A stretch of DNA of 64,000 bases from Bolinopsis microptera. Its lineage: Eukaryota; Ctenophora; Tentaculata; Lobata; Bolinopsidae. The stretch is taken from contig NC_087074.1 of the NCBI RefSeq assembly GCF_026151205.1, positions 19,771,240-19,835,239 on the forward strand, given 5' to 3'. The notes under the pieces were generated by a model that saw nothing but the letters and a program-made list of their open reading frames with translations, searched no databases and had not been told where the DNA came from. The position numbers and the translations under genes were made by a program. Of this stretch, positions 36,901 to 45,620 are shown piece after piece; the first letter of the stretch is position 1; each line of letters starts with the position of its first letter.

Positions 36901-37101
36901 CTCATACTACAATTGAAAGACATGCGCAATTAAATTGTTTAAAATACATTTTGTGGCACATATGGGATACTTCATTAATCATCTGCTATTAATGTCGAAT
37001 GCAATTTACCAGTTGAAGAACTGATTGGAAGAGAAGTCGGACGGGCAGGAGTGAATTCTTCGTGAATCAAGTTATAACCTGGGCCATCCTCTTCATACAT
37101 T
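27867..37101 (-). CDS. Coiled-coil / RanBP2-type zinc finger / PDZ-like protein gene (5' end and some exons missing)
   Basis: I do not recognise the orthologue. Minus-strand exons, all with compatible phases: 37101-37010, 36843-36797, 36669-36550, 36343-36259, 35963-35922, 35717-35691 (27-nt microexon), 35320-35183, 34187-34006, 33691-33590, and after a corrupt stretch 27965-27867 (stop). The order of parts is an acidic Pro/Ser-rich N-terminal segment, a coiled coil, one RanBP2 zinc finger, about 45 linking residues, and a PDZ-like fold (WGVNVSNI ... KGIAKKMGLKERDQILK). RanBP2 fingers bind ubiquitin or RNA and PDZ domains bind C-termini, so a cytoplasmic scaffold or ubiquitin-reading adaptor is plausible but inferred. 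The rest of the PDZ domain must lie in 28.7-32.9 kb. Membership of the last exon rests on strand, phase 0 and position only. A possible first exon (ATG at 38512, donor GTAAGC) does not match phase directly. Confidence 0.75.
28262..28760. repeat. 9-bp minisatellite (ACACTGNNA family)
   Basis: More than 50 copies of ACACTGTAA, ACACTGCAA and ACACTGTGA interleaved. Because the unit is nine bases, long spurious frames appear on the minus strand (Ser-Val-Leu-Gln-Cys repeats). From about 28750 the same words continue to about 29700 with growing indel noise. Confidence 0.9.
28760..32900. other. Second low-quality, homopolymer-inflated stretch
   Basis: It starts inside the 9-bp minisatellite, passes through a corrupted AGTACTTACGC-type repeat (about 30690-31400), and ends inside a 68-bp repeat whose clean copies begin near 32930. 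Corrupted copies near 32580-32640 differ from the clean unit mainly by homopolymer extensions (GGGGCTCCC for GACTCACC, TGGGTTGTGAGACCCC for TGGTTGTGAGACAC). That shows consensus error, not biology. Exons of the zinc finger/PDZ gene are hidden here. Confidence 0.8.
30690..31400. repeat. Corrupted short tandem repeat (CAGTACTTACG-like)
   Basis: Words CAGTACTTACAG and GCAGTACTTACGC recur every 11-15 bases through this block with many indels. Real unit length and copy number cannot be read. Confidence 0.55.
32930..33601 (-). repeat. 68-bp tandem array carrying an exon end and splice donor
   Basis: About ten nearly identical units. In gene orientation (minus) each holds CACAACCAG, ATATTGAAG and GTGAGTCTTT: the last 12 nt of the PDZ exon at 33590 (CAGATATTGAAG) with its donor GTGAGT and 56 nt of intron. 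The array therefore starts at the exon border. More, corrupted copies extend left to at least 32560. Unit variants are only AATAAAG/AGTAAAG/ATTAAAG. Confidence 0.92.
33590..34187 (-). CDS. PDZ-like domain exons
   Basis: Exon 34187-34006 (182 nt, phase 1 to 0) encodes KHWLTVVMNNDDSGKLVYFE and QITLTRKNKKSSWGVNVSNI; exon 33691-33590 (102 nt, phase 0) encodes LYDGLELYLATVQSLDEKGI and AKKMGLKERDQILK. The ligand-groove strand SSWGVNV and the G-x-A-xx-x-GL-xx-xD-xIL pattern are PDZ features. The final strand and helix would be in the next, unreadable exon. The donor of each exon is copied in flanking tandem repeats. Confidence 0.65.
33928..34043 (-). repeat. 58-bp duplication of an exon end and splice donor
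   Basis: Two copies of a 58-bp block that in gene orientation contains the last part of exon 34187-34006 (CAACATCATTGCTAAG) and its donor GTAAGG plus intron. The first-transcribed donor (34005) is the usable one: reading on to the second copy meets an in-frame TAG. Confidence 0.9.
34193..34316. repeat. 63-bp duplication next to a splice acceptor
   Basis: Two copies of a block beginning CAGTGGCTACATTACATCCT, lying just upstream (minus strand) of the acceptor for exon 34187-34006. It duplicates the branch-site/pyrimidine region. Confidence 0.85.
34868..35198. repeat. 34-bp tandem array abutting the zinc finger exon
   Basis: About ten copies of a 34-bp unit (GAATGACACAGTTGTTGATA then CCACTAGCTCCTGA). 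The last copies run into the end of exon 35320-35183, so the putative donor sequence CAACT/GTGTCA is present in every unit. Variants: GATACC/GATATC and GAATGACAC/GAATAACAC. Confidence 0.92.
35183..35320 (-). CDS. RanBP2-type zinc finger exon
   Basis: Encodes EEEWACPVCSAPNNMVWRTC followed by GECGHTP, which fits W-x-C-x2-C-x3-N-x6-C-x2-C exactly, with the second Trp typical of these fingers. The acceptor is TTATGCCCAG. The donor is uncertain: AACT/GTGTCA at 35183 restores the phase of the next exon but is weak, and it lies in the first unit of a 34-bp tandem array. Confidence 0.8.
36259..36669 (-). CDS. Coiled-coil exons of the zinc finger/PDZ gene
   Basis: Exon 36669-36550 (40 codons, TLDATEKESKIMDLEIAKLQ...) and exon 36343-36259 (NAMIENQLKEKDNQKKLINE...) are rich in Glu, Lys, Gln and Leu with heptad-like spacing and almost no Pro or Gly. 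They predict a dimerising helix of about 65 residues. Splice sites: TATCTTACAAG acceptor and GTCAGT donor; TGTATCTCAG acceptor and GTTTTT donor. Confidence 0.75.
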
Positions 37102-37559
37102 CTGTACAAATGGTTGTTAAGACCCACTGTCCATTGCTTACAGTAATCATGTTAATATTTCTGCTGATCTTAAATTATGTTCTTAGAGCTTATTCATTGA
37201 CCCATAACACAGACAATTTGTATTTTAGTGTATATTCCATTCGATTACTGCCTTAAACAAAACCAGCAATAAAATTGTGTAGATGAGATGGTAAAAAAGG
37301 GTTCTATAGACTATTTGTATTGTAGAATTGTTTCATTTCAGTAAATAGTTGTGCAGTTTATTGCAATTAACAAGAACAATGGTACTTTTCACAATTCAAT
37401 GTTGCTGTACTAATTTCTCTTTTCCTCGATTCTTTTGTTACATTTCATTTCTACTTTTGTTAGTTTTAGAGCTGCACCATGATAGCACTCTATAATTACC
37501 ATGGCTTGCAAATAGTTTAATGGTAATTAGCAGGGGTGTAGGAAGCGGGGGGCAGGGGG

Positions 37560-38110
37560 GGGGGGCCATCGCCCCCCATGAAATCTGGGCAAGGGCCAAC
37601 TTTTTTTCCCCCGAAAATGTTAAAGTCAAAATGTTTTGAAGTCAAAAATTTTCAAAGTTTTCTTGAAAACTACTTTTGTTCATGTTTCATGCTACCCTGA
37701 TCATTCTGAGCCGAAAATTGTTTTTTCGGTTTTCGAAGTCCGCACCTACCCTTCGATATACGATTTTGGACTCGAGGGTTCCCCTTTGTGATTCGATCTC
37801 GGTTGGCAGGCGTCCCCTTCGTAATACGAGCTCGGAAGCGGTAGCTCTGCTTTCAGAGGTACGTATCGTGAATGACTCGGACCGAAAATTTTCTAAGTCC
37901 AAATTTTTAAAAGTTTTACTACTTTTGTTCATGTTTCATGCTACCCTGATCATTATTAGAGGTACGTATCGAGAATGACATTGACTCGTACTGAAAATTT
38001 TTAAGTCAAAATTTTTCAAAGTTTTTCTGGAAATTACTTTTATTCATGTTTCATGCTACCCTGATCATTCTGAGCCGAAAATATATTTTTCGGTTTATCG
38101 AAGTCCATAC
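37560..38110. repeat. Three dispersed copies of an ~85-bp non-coding block
   Basis: Blocks at about 37615-37715, 37890-37960 and 38000-38090 share TTTCATGCTACCCTGATCAT and AAAATTTTTCAAAGTTTT words. No coding content; intervening sequence carries ACGTATCG-type repeats. Probably old local duplications or a decayed element. Confidence 0.6.
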
Positions 38111-39157
38111 CTATATTCGGAAGGTTGTGGATGTAATACTGATTGGTTTCATATACTAATTATAGAAAACGTGATATTTGGCCCACAGATTTGAAGGAAA
38201 ATACGCAAATTTGGTCCTCAAATTTAAAGGAAAATGCGAAATTTGACGCGGAGAACTGAAAAAATCGCGATAAGGCGTGAGGCAAGGATATGAAAAATTG
38301 CGACTTGTCGCGGCAAATGTGAAAAATCGCGATACCGCACATGCTGCAATTTCCTTTTGTCCTTACCCTCGAAATAAAATTTGTTTACTATTGTTGTATA
38401 ATTTAATCAAATAAGTTCATTGTCTATTGCTTACTGTAACCTGAAAGGAATTAGGAGCTGCCTCTTTTCGAAAAAGAGCGCACAAGGGCTTTTGACAATT
38501 AAAATTGCTCATTGTTCAAAACTTATACAAGTACCATTGTATTTCTGATATTTTAACAATCATGAGATTTCGTACTCCACTCACATTGTACATGATACGT
38601 TAGATAGTAAAAATGGGATACAAGCTATAGACCTCCCAAGAAAAGCTACCACATTGTTTCACATTGCTATCAACTTGTGAAGTAGCATATAAAAACAGAT
38701 TCTAAATAAAAGTGGCAAAAGTCTTGACACCTTAGTGGTGAAACAAGTAAAGTCATTATCTTTGGTCATCCAAACATTGGTCAAAGGATCCTATCTGGAT
38801 AACATTTTATGTTGTCTGCACAAACTTTTCCAGATCTCACAATCCTAAGCTATAAATGTTCGTGATAATAATAAATAAATATAAAGACCATCGGATCTAA
38901 TATACTATTACACCATTGCTTTCATATCAAACCTCACTCATGACTCAACTACAGTCAGCATTTAATACGGGTTTTATAAAATAATATACACATAATGCAA
39001 TGACCCTATATAAAATTCTGTAAAAATGGTACAAATTTAAAAACTGAGGTAAAAATAAAAATAAAACCCTTTGTAATAATATATATAAAATCCACTAAAT
39101 CACATCACAACAAAAAGCAGTTTAGACCCCCATCCAACTAGAGCACTCCATGACCTT
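38111..39157. other. Intergenic stretch; possible small first exon near 38435-38512 (-)
   Basis: On the minus strand an ATG at 38512 (A at -3) opens 26 codons (MSNFNCQKPLCALFRKEAAP...) ending at a donor GTAAGC. It could be a first exon of the zinc finger/PDZ gene through an unseen intermediate exon. The right end (38900-39157) is probably the 3' UTR of the retroelement that follows. Confidence 0.25.
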
Positions 39158-40697
39158 TTAGGGTTTAAGAGTGTTGATCAGGTTAAGGTCCAAATCACTT
39201 ATTGCCGTGGGTGGAAGGGTTCTGGTACCTCTGTACCCCCTGATAGAGATTATACAGGTTCTGAGTAGATCAAAACGCAGTCTGCGTCTGACAAATGACA
39301 TCACATCACAATACCGTTGGCCTTTCTTTAGGCTGATCTTTTCAGCGAGATGTTTTAGAAACTGTGAAGCCTCAGTTGCCATTCCTCCTGTAGTACTGAA
39401 CACCAGTGGCGTGAAGGTAGCCTTTTCAACATTGAGGACTCTGTCATTGTACTCACGTTTTTTGCTTTTCTCGTGAGATTGGAACATCTGTGAGATGCTC
39501 TTGTCACTGTTGGACTGGGCTTGAGGGTGAAGTACCCTTACATCTGTGAATGCCCTGTCCAGCGGCGACCAAAACGATCTCGCACTGATGTCCAGTCTTG
39601 CACCATCCTGTCTATTTGTTCCATTAGATAGTTCAAGTGTGTGAGGAACGGAGAGAAGCTGGGGTTCTGTTTCAACGTCTTTGCAAACAGTGGTTAGGAG
39701 TTCAGCTATTGTATCTCTTAGTGAATTGTGTCTAAGTGAAACGTAGCCTCCGATTTTGCAGGTTAGAGTATGGTTGATATGATTTTGATTTCCACATACA
39801 CATAGGGGACTTCTGTTATCTGTAGACAGTGTAAGATTATATCTGAGTGAGAGGGCATCAAAGAATTCTTGTTTGTTAAGGACGTACCCACATGCTTTTA
39901 GAGGGAGTGTGGATAACCAAATGGATGCTCCTTTTTCACTAAGGAGTTCTAATTGCCTTTGTGTTGATGGGGATACCTCATTCATAATAGTTTCACGTTG
40001 GTGTTTGTAAAGCTCTTCCTTACGCTTCTTTACTTCACTTATGATGTCATGCTGCAGTTCTTCGTTTAGTTGGAAAGTAGAAAGCTGTTGAAAAACTGCT
40101 TCTGTGAGCTGTTTTGTAGCATTTACTGAGTTAGTGTACTCCATCTCTGCTGTTGATGTGCAGTCTGGAATGCTCAGCCCGCCCATTCTTGCAGGAAGTG
40201 AAGCTATTTTTCTGATTTGATCAGGCACAAAACTGTTGCCCATAATGGCTGGTATAAAGTCTTCCTTGACACAATATTCCAAGTGTTTCAGATGGTCGGA
40301 AATCCCTGGGGTTGTACGGCAAACAAAATTCCATCTTTTGGAGGTTCCGTAGATGAAAGCGGAGTAGGCTAGCTGGGGTTCGTTTGCAGCTATTTCGACG
40401 AGTCCAAGAATGTCTGCTTTCCAACTTTCGGTCTCCTTTAGTATGAACTCTTTTACCCCTTCTTCTGATCCAATATATGACCCAAGATAACGGTGGCCTT
40501 TGGTAGTGATCTGAACATCTCGAAAGAGTTCCTTAGCTTTGGTTGCATGCTCTGGTTTCACTATCAACCATGTCTTGCTGGGTTTTGGGTAATACCCATA
40601 CATGGGACCATGATCTTTAAGGTCCTCCCACCATTTCGTGAGTTGATCAAGTTTACCCCCTGCTGCTGAGTCGTCAGCATACCAAACTTGTTTGGGA
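39158..40697 (-). pseudogene. Non-LTR reverse transcriptase, C-terminal part with zinc knuckle and endonuclease-like domain
   Basis: The open frame reaches from VWYADDSAAGGKLDQL, the catalytic Y-A-D-D motif, to a stop after LINTLKP. Downstream of the thumb is a Cys/His cluster (CVCGNQNHINHTLTC, C-x1-C-x7-H-x3-C), then RHNSLRD and QDGARLDISARSFWSPLDRA followed by FTDVRV. This order resembles the C-terminal knuckle and restriction-like endonuclease of R2-group elements; the clade is tentative. The element continues at 41544-41730, and between the two lies an inserted TIR element. The 60 or so residues before YPKQ in the longest frame come from that insert. The surviving frame is long, which argues for a fairly recent copy. 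Confidence 0.8.
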
Positions 40698-41543
40698 TAC
40701 CTTAATTCCCAAAAATTTGGGCGACAAAAAATTTGAGCGGGCCTCTTGCCCAAATTTTTTGCAGACCAAATTAATTGCATAAATCTTTTCCGTCTGCTAA
40801 ATTTTTTGCTAACCAAACTTTTGGCATTTGGCCTGTGGCCCTGAAATCTATAGAAAGATGGCTTTTTCTTCATATCCAAGTGAAATAATATTTGAAATTT
40901 TAGTTTTCTAATCTGTCATTCATGGCTTGACCAAGTAAAAAGGCTTATATTTTAAATGAATGTCTGGTTAATTAAAATTAGACTTGACCTTTGGTCCGGG
41001 TTTACAGTAGTTTGCTACACACAATTATGTACACCTTTGTTTCCCCCAAAGCTAAGCGTATGTGCCGCTTAGTTTGATAGATCATGATGTAAACCTTCTA
41101 ATTTTCTTCCAAACCTTTTGACCATCTGGTGAGATAATGATAATTGTATGTGAAAGGGGTATGATAAGATATGCTGAGTGTAAGTAGACTAAACTATCTG
41201 ATTGAGAGACTAAATATCACTATTGTATATCTATCATTTTGTACTGTGCTTGACTGTATTTTTTAGTAGTTACTGGGCAGATCGTAAATTTCATAATGTG
41301 AAACAACTCAGACTACCACCTACATGCTTAAAATTGAAAGCAAAATGACTGGAATAATAAGGAATAATAATAAACTAAGGCAAATATCTAACTGAAATTT
41401 TAGTGGAAAATCGTTCATTTTTCGAAGAATTTGTGCCCAAATTTTCGGTCGCCCAAATGAGTTCAAATTTTCTGCCCAAATTTTTCGGGCTCAAATAAAT
41501 TGTGCTCAATATAATGGCACACAAATTTTTGGGAACTAAGGTA
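40698..41543. mobile_element. Non-autonomous TIR element with TA target duplication
   Basis: Ends CCTTAATTCCCAAAAATTTG (left) and the reverse complement of CCTTAGTTCCCAAAAATTTG (right), each next to TA. Removing the insert and one TA rejoins the flanking reverse transcriptase in frame (...NTYPKQVWYADD...). Subterminal GCCCAAATTTT motifs recur several times at both ends, as transposase-binding repeats would. There is no transposase frame, so it is a Tc1/mariner-type miniature or deleted element. Confidence 0.88.
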
Positions 41544-41730
41544 AGTGTTGGGTTCCCTGTCTGATTCTGGTTCTGTTTCAGGTTCTGTCTGTTTAACCTG
41601 GACTTCTCTGAGCAGAGGCATTAGGCTCAGTGCATACCATCCGAGTGCACAGGTATCTCCCTTTGTAGTTCCTTCCTGAGATTGTAAGTGGTCATCACTG
41701 TTGGCAATGAATAGGTCAGCATTTAATTAC
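41544..41730 (-). pseudogene. Reverse transcriptase, upstream fragment of the split element
   Basis: Encodes ADLFIANSDDHLQSQEGTTK then GDTCALGWYALSLMPLLREV. EGTTKGD is RT motif B, just N-terminal of the YADD motif in the other fragment. Homology stops at about 41730 (an in-frame TAA follows upstream), so the retrotransposon is 5'-truncated, as is usual. Confidence 0.8.
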
Positions 41731-42152
41731 ACTTTCATTGATGTACTGTAGCACTTTCTTTGATAAGTGCCTTAATACCACATGATATATGCTGTATCAA
41801 ATATTATTGTCAGTCTTCCTGCATGTGCACGTATGATATTTACGAGAAACGAAAAGGCAAAAAATACTTTCATCTAGATCGAGTGCTGTAAACTGAAAAA
41901 ATGATTTGAACCCCGTGTCTTCTTGAATTCATATTATATATATTAGTGATAATAAACTGTGAACTGGAGGTGTAAACTGCGCCAAGTTCAAATTTCATTT
42001 TTATCATTTAGCTTTGCTTTGTACTATTGCCACGTTTTGTAAAACAACATGGATTTTTATTTAACAATGACAACATTCCCATTAGTATATGGGCTGTTCT
42101 TATATATAGCTTAGCCATGTATATGTGTCGACGCGTACTTTAATTGACGATG
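41731..42152. other. Intergenic, no feature seen
   Basis: AT-rich unique sequence beyond the 5'-truncation point of the retroelement; no coding or structural signal. Confidence 0.4.
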
Positions 42153-42608
42153 TCAATTCATGGCAGCTCGGCGCGGCACAGTAGCGCATCTCGCTGTGAG
42201 AAGCCTTATTAAGTGCGCGGCGCGGCACAGTAACGCATCGCGCTACAAACGCGTACTGCGTGACGCGCTTGTTTTGGCGCGGCGGTCGCGTGCTACTGAA
42301 AGCGAGAGGGCTCTGGTTTGACGGATGTTACTCGTCTAAATTTCTTCGAAGTAGCGCGCGCCGCGGGCCAGATCATTAACAATGGTCAAGGCTCTGGTTA
42401 GAACAACCTGGGCTGATCGAGCCGCAAATAAGCACGCGGCCACTCGATCCAAAGCGCAATGAATAGCTTCAAGCTTTGTCCATTATTAATTTGCCTTACC
42501 TATAGCGGACCTCAGGCTTTTATGTTCACAGCTGTAGCGCGCACCGCTTTCTTCTCGAAATTCGCGTCCAACTCGGCGCGCGCGTCCTGGTAGGTTATAA
42601 ACCTACAA
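42153..42608 (-). repeat. GC-rich palindromic element, family R1, long copy
   Basis: It ends on the minus strand with the R1 terminus (GTAGGTTTATAACCTACCAG then GACGCGCGCGCCGAGTTGGA). Interior blocks such as CGAAGTAGCGCGCGCC and GGGCCAGATCATTAACAATG recur near 26.5-26.8 kb and 61.2 kb. CG-rich against an AT-rich background and without a coding frame. Confidence 0.65.
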
Positions 42609-42887
42609 TGGCGTTGCCATCAGTATATATTAGTATACTGATACATAGTATTTAAAATTAGTTAGCATTGGCCTCCTAATAATATAAATAAATTTACTTT
42701 TTGTCATGGCACCGCGGCCGATGCCCATTTAAACATGAATATGATTACTACCAACTACACACTTTCCAGGTTTCGAACAGGCCTTATATAAGGTTTGGAC
42801 AAAATGTAAGTGGTATAAACAGCTGAGTAAAATGATTGTTTGATAATCCAAACTTATCCTCCAAAATCCATGGAGGATAATCAAATC

Positions 42888-43015
42888 ACTTTACACTGGA
42901 CAATCGCGTGACTAAGTTTTGCACGTTCTCAATTCAATAAAACATTACCCTCCACTCCAACTTTAATATAAGTTTAACCCTAAGTCAAGCATATGTTAAA
43001 ACTACATATAATAAC
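42888..43015 (+). repeat. Dispersed repeat, copy 1 (paired with 44797-44935)
   Basis: Shares CACTGGACAATCGCGTG, CTAAGTTTTGCACGTTCT and CTCAAGCATATG-type words in order with 44797-44935. Two direct copies flank the NPF-repeat gene at about 1.9 kb distance. Confidence 0.75.
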
Positions 43016-43483
43016 AGAAATTAAACCAACAAGAAATTACATAACATGTCATCAGGGCTACTGGACAACTGAACCCAATTTGGACTTTTGCTAGACAGGG
43101 TAGCTTGGGAAAATAATTTTAAACACAATCAGTATACCTAATTAACTCTGAAACGACAACTCAACCCAATCGTCACTAGAAATAACTAACAGATAAACAA
43201 GTTTCCAAATACCGCTTTAGTTTAGCTGCCTGGTTTCTAGTGCTATAATTTCGGAGACAAAACAGAGACAATATTTCATTAATGTTAATTGTAATAGGTA
43301 ATTGTAATATATAATAATTATTACTTAAAATCTCACACAAAGTCATCACAATATTTCTGCTTAAGCAGCAACATCGTGTCCGAAGCACTTAGCAATGGCA
43401 AAAACAAAAAAGATAATCCAAAACTGTATCAAAACTGTCAAACTTAGTTCGAGCTCATAAACATAAGATGCGCACAATTTGTT

Positions 43484-44200
43484 TTAAAATTGTCCCTGCT
43501 TCTTCATCTTGAAGATATTGTCACCATCACCATCTCTTAAAAAAGGGTTCTCTGATAGAGAGGTGCTGCTGGGAGTAGGTTCAGTTGAGCGAGCTGCAAA
43601 GGAAGGTGAGAAACGTTTGCATATCATCCACGAGGGCGGTTCAGGTTCCAAGGAGGGGGCGAAGAATCCCTCTCGGAAAGAATCGTTATGTGGTTCCAGG
43701 AAGGGGTTGTTCTCTGGGCACGAGGAAGAAGGGACGGTATGCTGTTCAGCTGGAGTTGAAGTTTCTAAGGAGGGGGCGAAGAATCCCAAACGGAAAGAAT
43801 CGTTATGTGGTTCCAGGAAGGGGTTGTTCTCTGGACACGAGGAAGAAGGGACGGAATGCTGTTCAGCGGGAGTTGAAGTTTCTAAGGAGGGGGCGAAGAA
43901 TCCCAAACGGAAAGAATCGTTATGTGGATCCAGGAAGGGGTTGTTCTCCTGACACGAGGAAGAAGGGACGGTATGCTGTTCAGCGGGAGTAGAAGTTTCC
44001 ACGCAGAGAAAAGCCAAATTAAGTGGGTGGGAGGAGGTAGCATTCTGATCTAAGTAGAGCTCAGATCTAAAGAAGGAACAATGTACATGCTGGAAAATTT
44101 GTTCAGAGTCAAGATCGTACGATGAGGTATTGTTATTAGTATGAAGAGAGTTGAGGGAATCGTCCAACACATTAGCGTTGCAAAGGGCAAGGAATTCCAT
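43484..44200 (-). CDS. Disordered protein with four NPF motifs in 39-residue repeats
   Basis: A single 238-codon frame; I do not recognise an orthologue. Residues 68-184 are three tandem 39-residue repeats (ETSTPAEQHTVPSSSCPENN then PFLEPHNDSFRLGFFAPSL). NPF tripeptides sit at about 87, 126, 165 and, outside the repeats, 218 (SENPFLRD). NPF followed by hydrophobic/acidic residues is the ligand of EH domains (Eps15, intersectin, EHD), so an endocytic adaptor role is a fair inference. Rich in Ser, Pro, Asn; no signal peptide or membrane segment. The antisense frame is open too because 117 bp is a multiple of three, but it is shorter and lacks a family motif. It may be an exon of a larger gene; the ATG context is weak (C at -3, G at +4). 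Confidence 0.55.
   Translation of the reverse strand: MEFLALCNANVLDDSLNSLHTNNNTSSYDLDSEQIFQHVHCSFFRSELYLDQNATSSHPLNLAFLCVETSTPAEQHTVPSSSCQENNPFLDPHNDSFRLGFFAPSLETSTPAEQHSVPSSSCPENNPFLEPHNDSFRLGFFAPSLETSTPAEQHTVPSSSCPENNPFLEPHNDSFREGFFAPSLEPEPPSWMICKRFSPSFAARSTEPTPSSTSLSENPFLRDGDGDNIFKMKKQGQF
43649..43999 (-). repeat. 117-bp coding minisatellite (three units)
   Basis: Three tandem 117-bp units inside the NPF protein gene, nearly identical at DNA level, so amplification is recent. Differences at protein level: T/S, Q/P, D/E and L/E at four positions. Confidence 0.9.
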
Positions 44201-44796
44201 CAGGATAGTAGTTGGTTGTCTTCAGAGAAAAAGTTATACAAATAATGATGATGATAAATAACAACGTTCAGGATTTATACTGAACCACCATCATGTTAAT
44301 GGATGTCAGACCTTGTTAAGAGCATGGCATGTTCATGTGATACTTAGCTTTTTGCAAATTCGGATCACATGTTATCGTGATTTGTGATACAATCGCGCAT
44401 CATATTACTCTGTGTTGCTAAGAGCGGATCGTGTCACCTTAATAATAACACAAGAGTATCTATTCAGAGTATTTAGTGTTTACTGGAATGTGAAATTTCA
44501 CTGCGAGCCACGTGATTTTAAATTGAAAGGCGTGGTTGTACATTATTTAACCGCGGAATTTTCTAATAACTCGTCTTTTAAAGACATGGGTTATATATAT
44601 TGAAACGATTAACAAATGTGAAGGATGAACATGATATATTATCATAATGCTTTTGGACACTCTTCAGTGGTTGGTATGGTATCATACAAGTATAATAATG
44701 GGTGTAAATTAAATTAGTATCCCGCATGTAGGTATCCCTTTTACTTGCCGTAATGTAGGTGGCTTTAAATGTAAACACTTTTACTTTGGATAAATC
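44201..44796. other. Intergenic, no feature seen
   Basis: Likely contains the promoter of the minus-strand NPF gene, but I see no TATA box or other convincing element. Confidence 0.35.
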
Positions 44797-44945
44797 ACTC
44801 TACACTGGACAATCGCGTGTCTAAGTTTTGCACGTTCTAAATTCAATTAAACCCTACCCCTCTACTGTGACTCCAACTCTAACCCTAACCCGATCCCTAA
44901 CTCAAGCATATGCTAAAACTACAACGGCCTAACGAGGAATTAAAC
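44797..44945 (+). repeat. Dispersed repeat, copy 2
   Basis: Direct copy of the 42888-43015 sequence, differing by point changes and a short CTAACCCTAACC insertion. Confidence 0.75.
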
Positions 44946-44956
44946 CAACTTTCTTA

Positions 44957-45030
44957 CATGTCATCAGTCATGTCACGTGTCACGTGTCAGTCATGTCACG
45001 TGTCACGTGTCATCAGTCATGTCACATGAT
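44957..45030. repeat. Short tandem repeat with four CACGTG E-boxes
   Basis: The block CAGTCATGTCACGTGTCACG is repeated about twice and gives four perfect CACGTG palindromes in under 45 bp. These would suit bHLH factors, but the arrangement follows from tandem duplication. Confidence 0.7.
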
Positions 45031-45555
45031 CGAAATAGTTTTTAACCGATAACTCGCCAGGGGAGCATTTAAATTTTCAACCCTATGTCATGTGGATTGT
45101 GAGGTGATTCGGAATCGGCGTTATAGGTACCTACTATCCAAGTTGGTTTTAACTGCCGAGGTCTCATATAAAAATCTCGAAGTTCCAGTGTAGAGTGATT
45201 TAGAATCTCGTTTTACTTTCGTTTTCGTCGAGTAATTAAGTTATCATGGGCCCAGTTGCAATCCTTCTAATATTCGATTCCATCGTCCGTTATTTCTGTT
45301 TCGTTCATTAATTTGTGCAGGAACATTATATTCTTATACGTAGTGTACATTTCAGTAATTCTTGAGATGACGATGTTAATTTAATTTGTTTCCCGCTTTG
45401 AGAGGAGTATTCGGAATTTCCAATGGGAATATAAAACATATCAATCATTACTACACATGTCAACCATAATACATGACGCTTCTTTTCGATTACCAACGTA
45501 AATACCGATGTAAACGTAAACACCAATTCAGACTTTTGCATTTGCTGACTTATAG

Positions 45556-45620
45556 GTATTCAATTTTATCGGTATTCAATTTTATCGGTATTCAATTTTA
45601 TAGGTATTCAATTTTATCGA
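45556..45620. repeat. 16-17-bp tandem repeat, four copies
   Basis: GGTATTCAATTTTATC repeats four times with one TATAG variant. No further function visible. Confidence 0.85.

Noticed and set aside
40698-40879. N-terminal 60 residues of the longest RT frame as part of the RT protein
   Set aside because: They are encoded by the inserted TIR element; the true upstream RT sequence resumes at 41544.
43509-43992. Plus-strand frames through the NPF repeat region
   Set aside because: They are antisense shadows caused by the 117-bp period; the minus-strand frame is longer and carries the NPF motifs.
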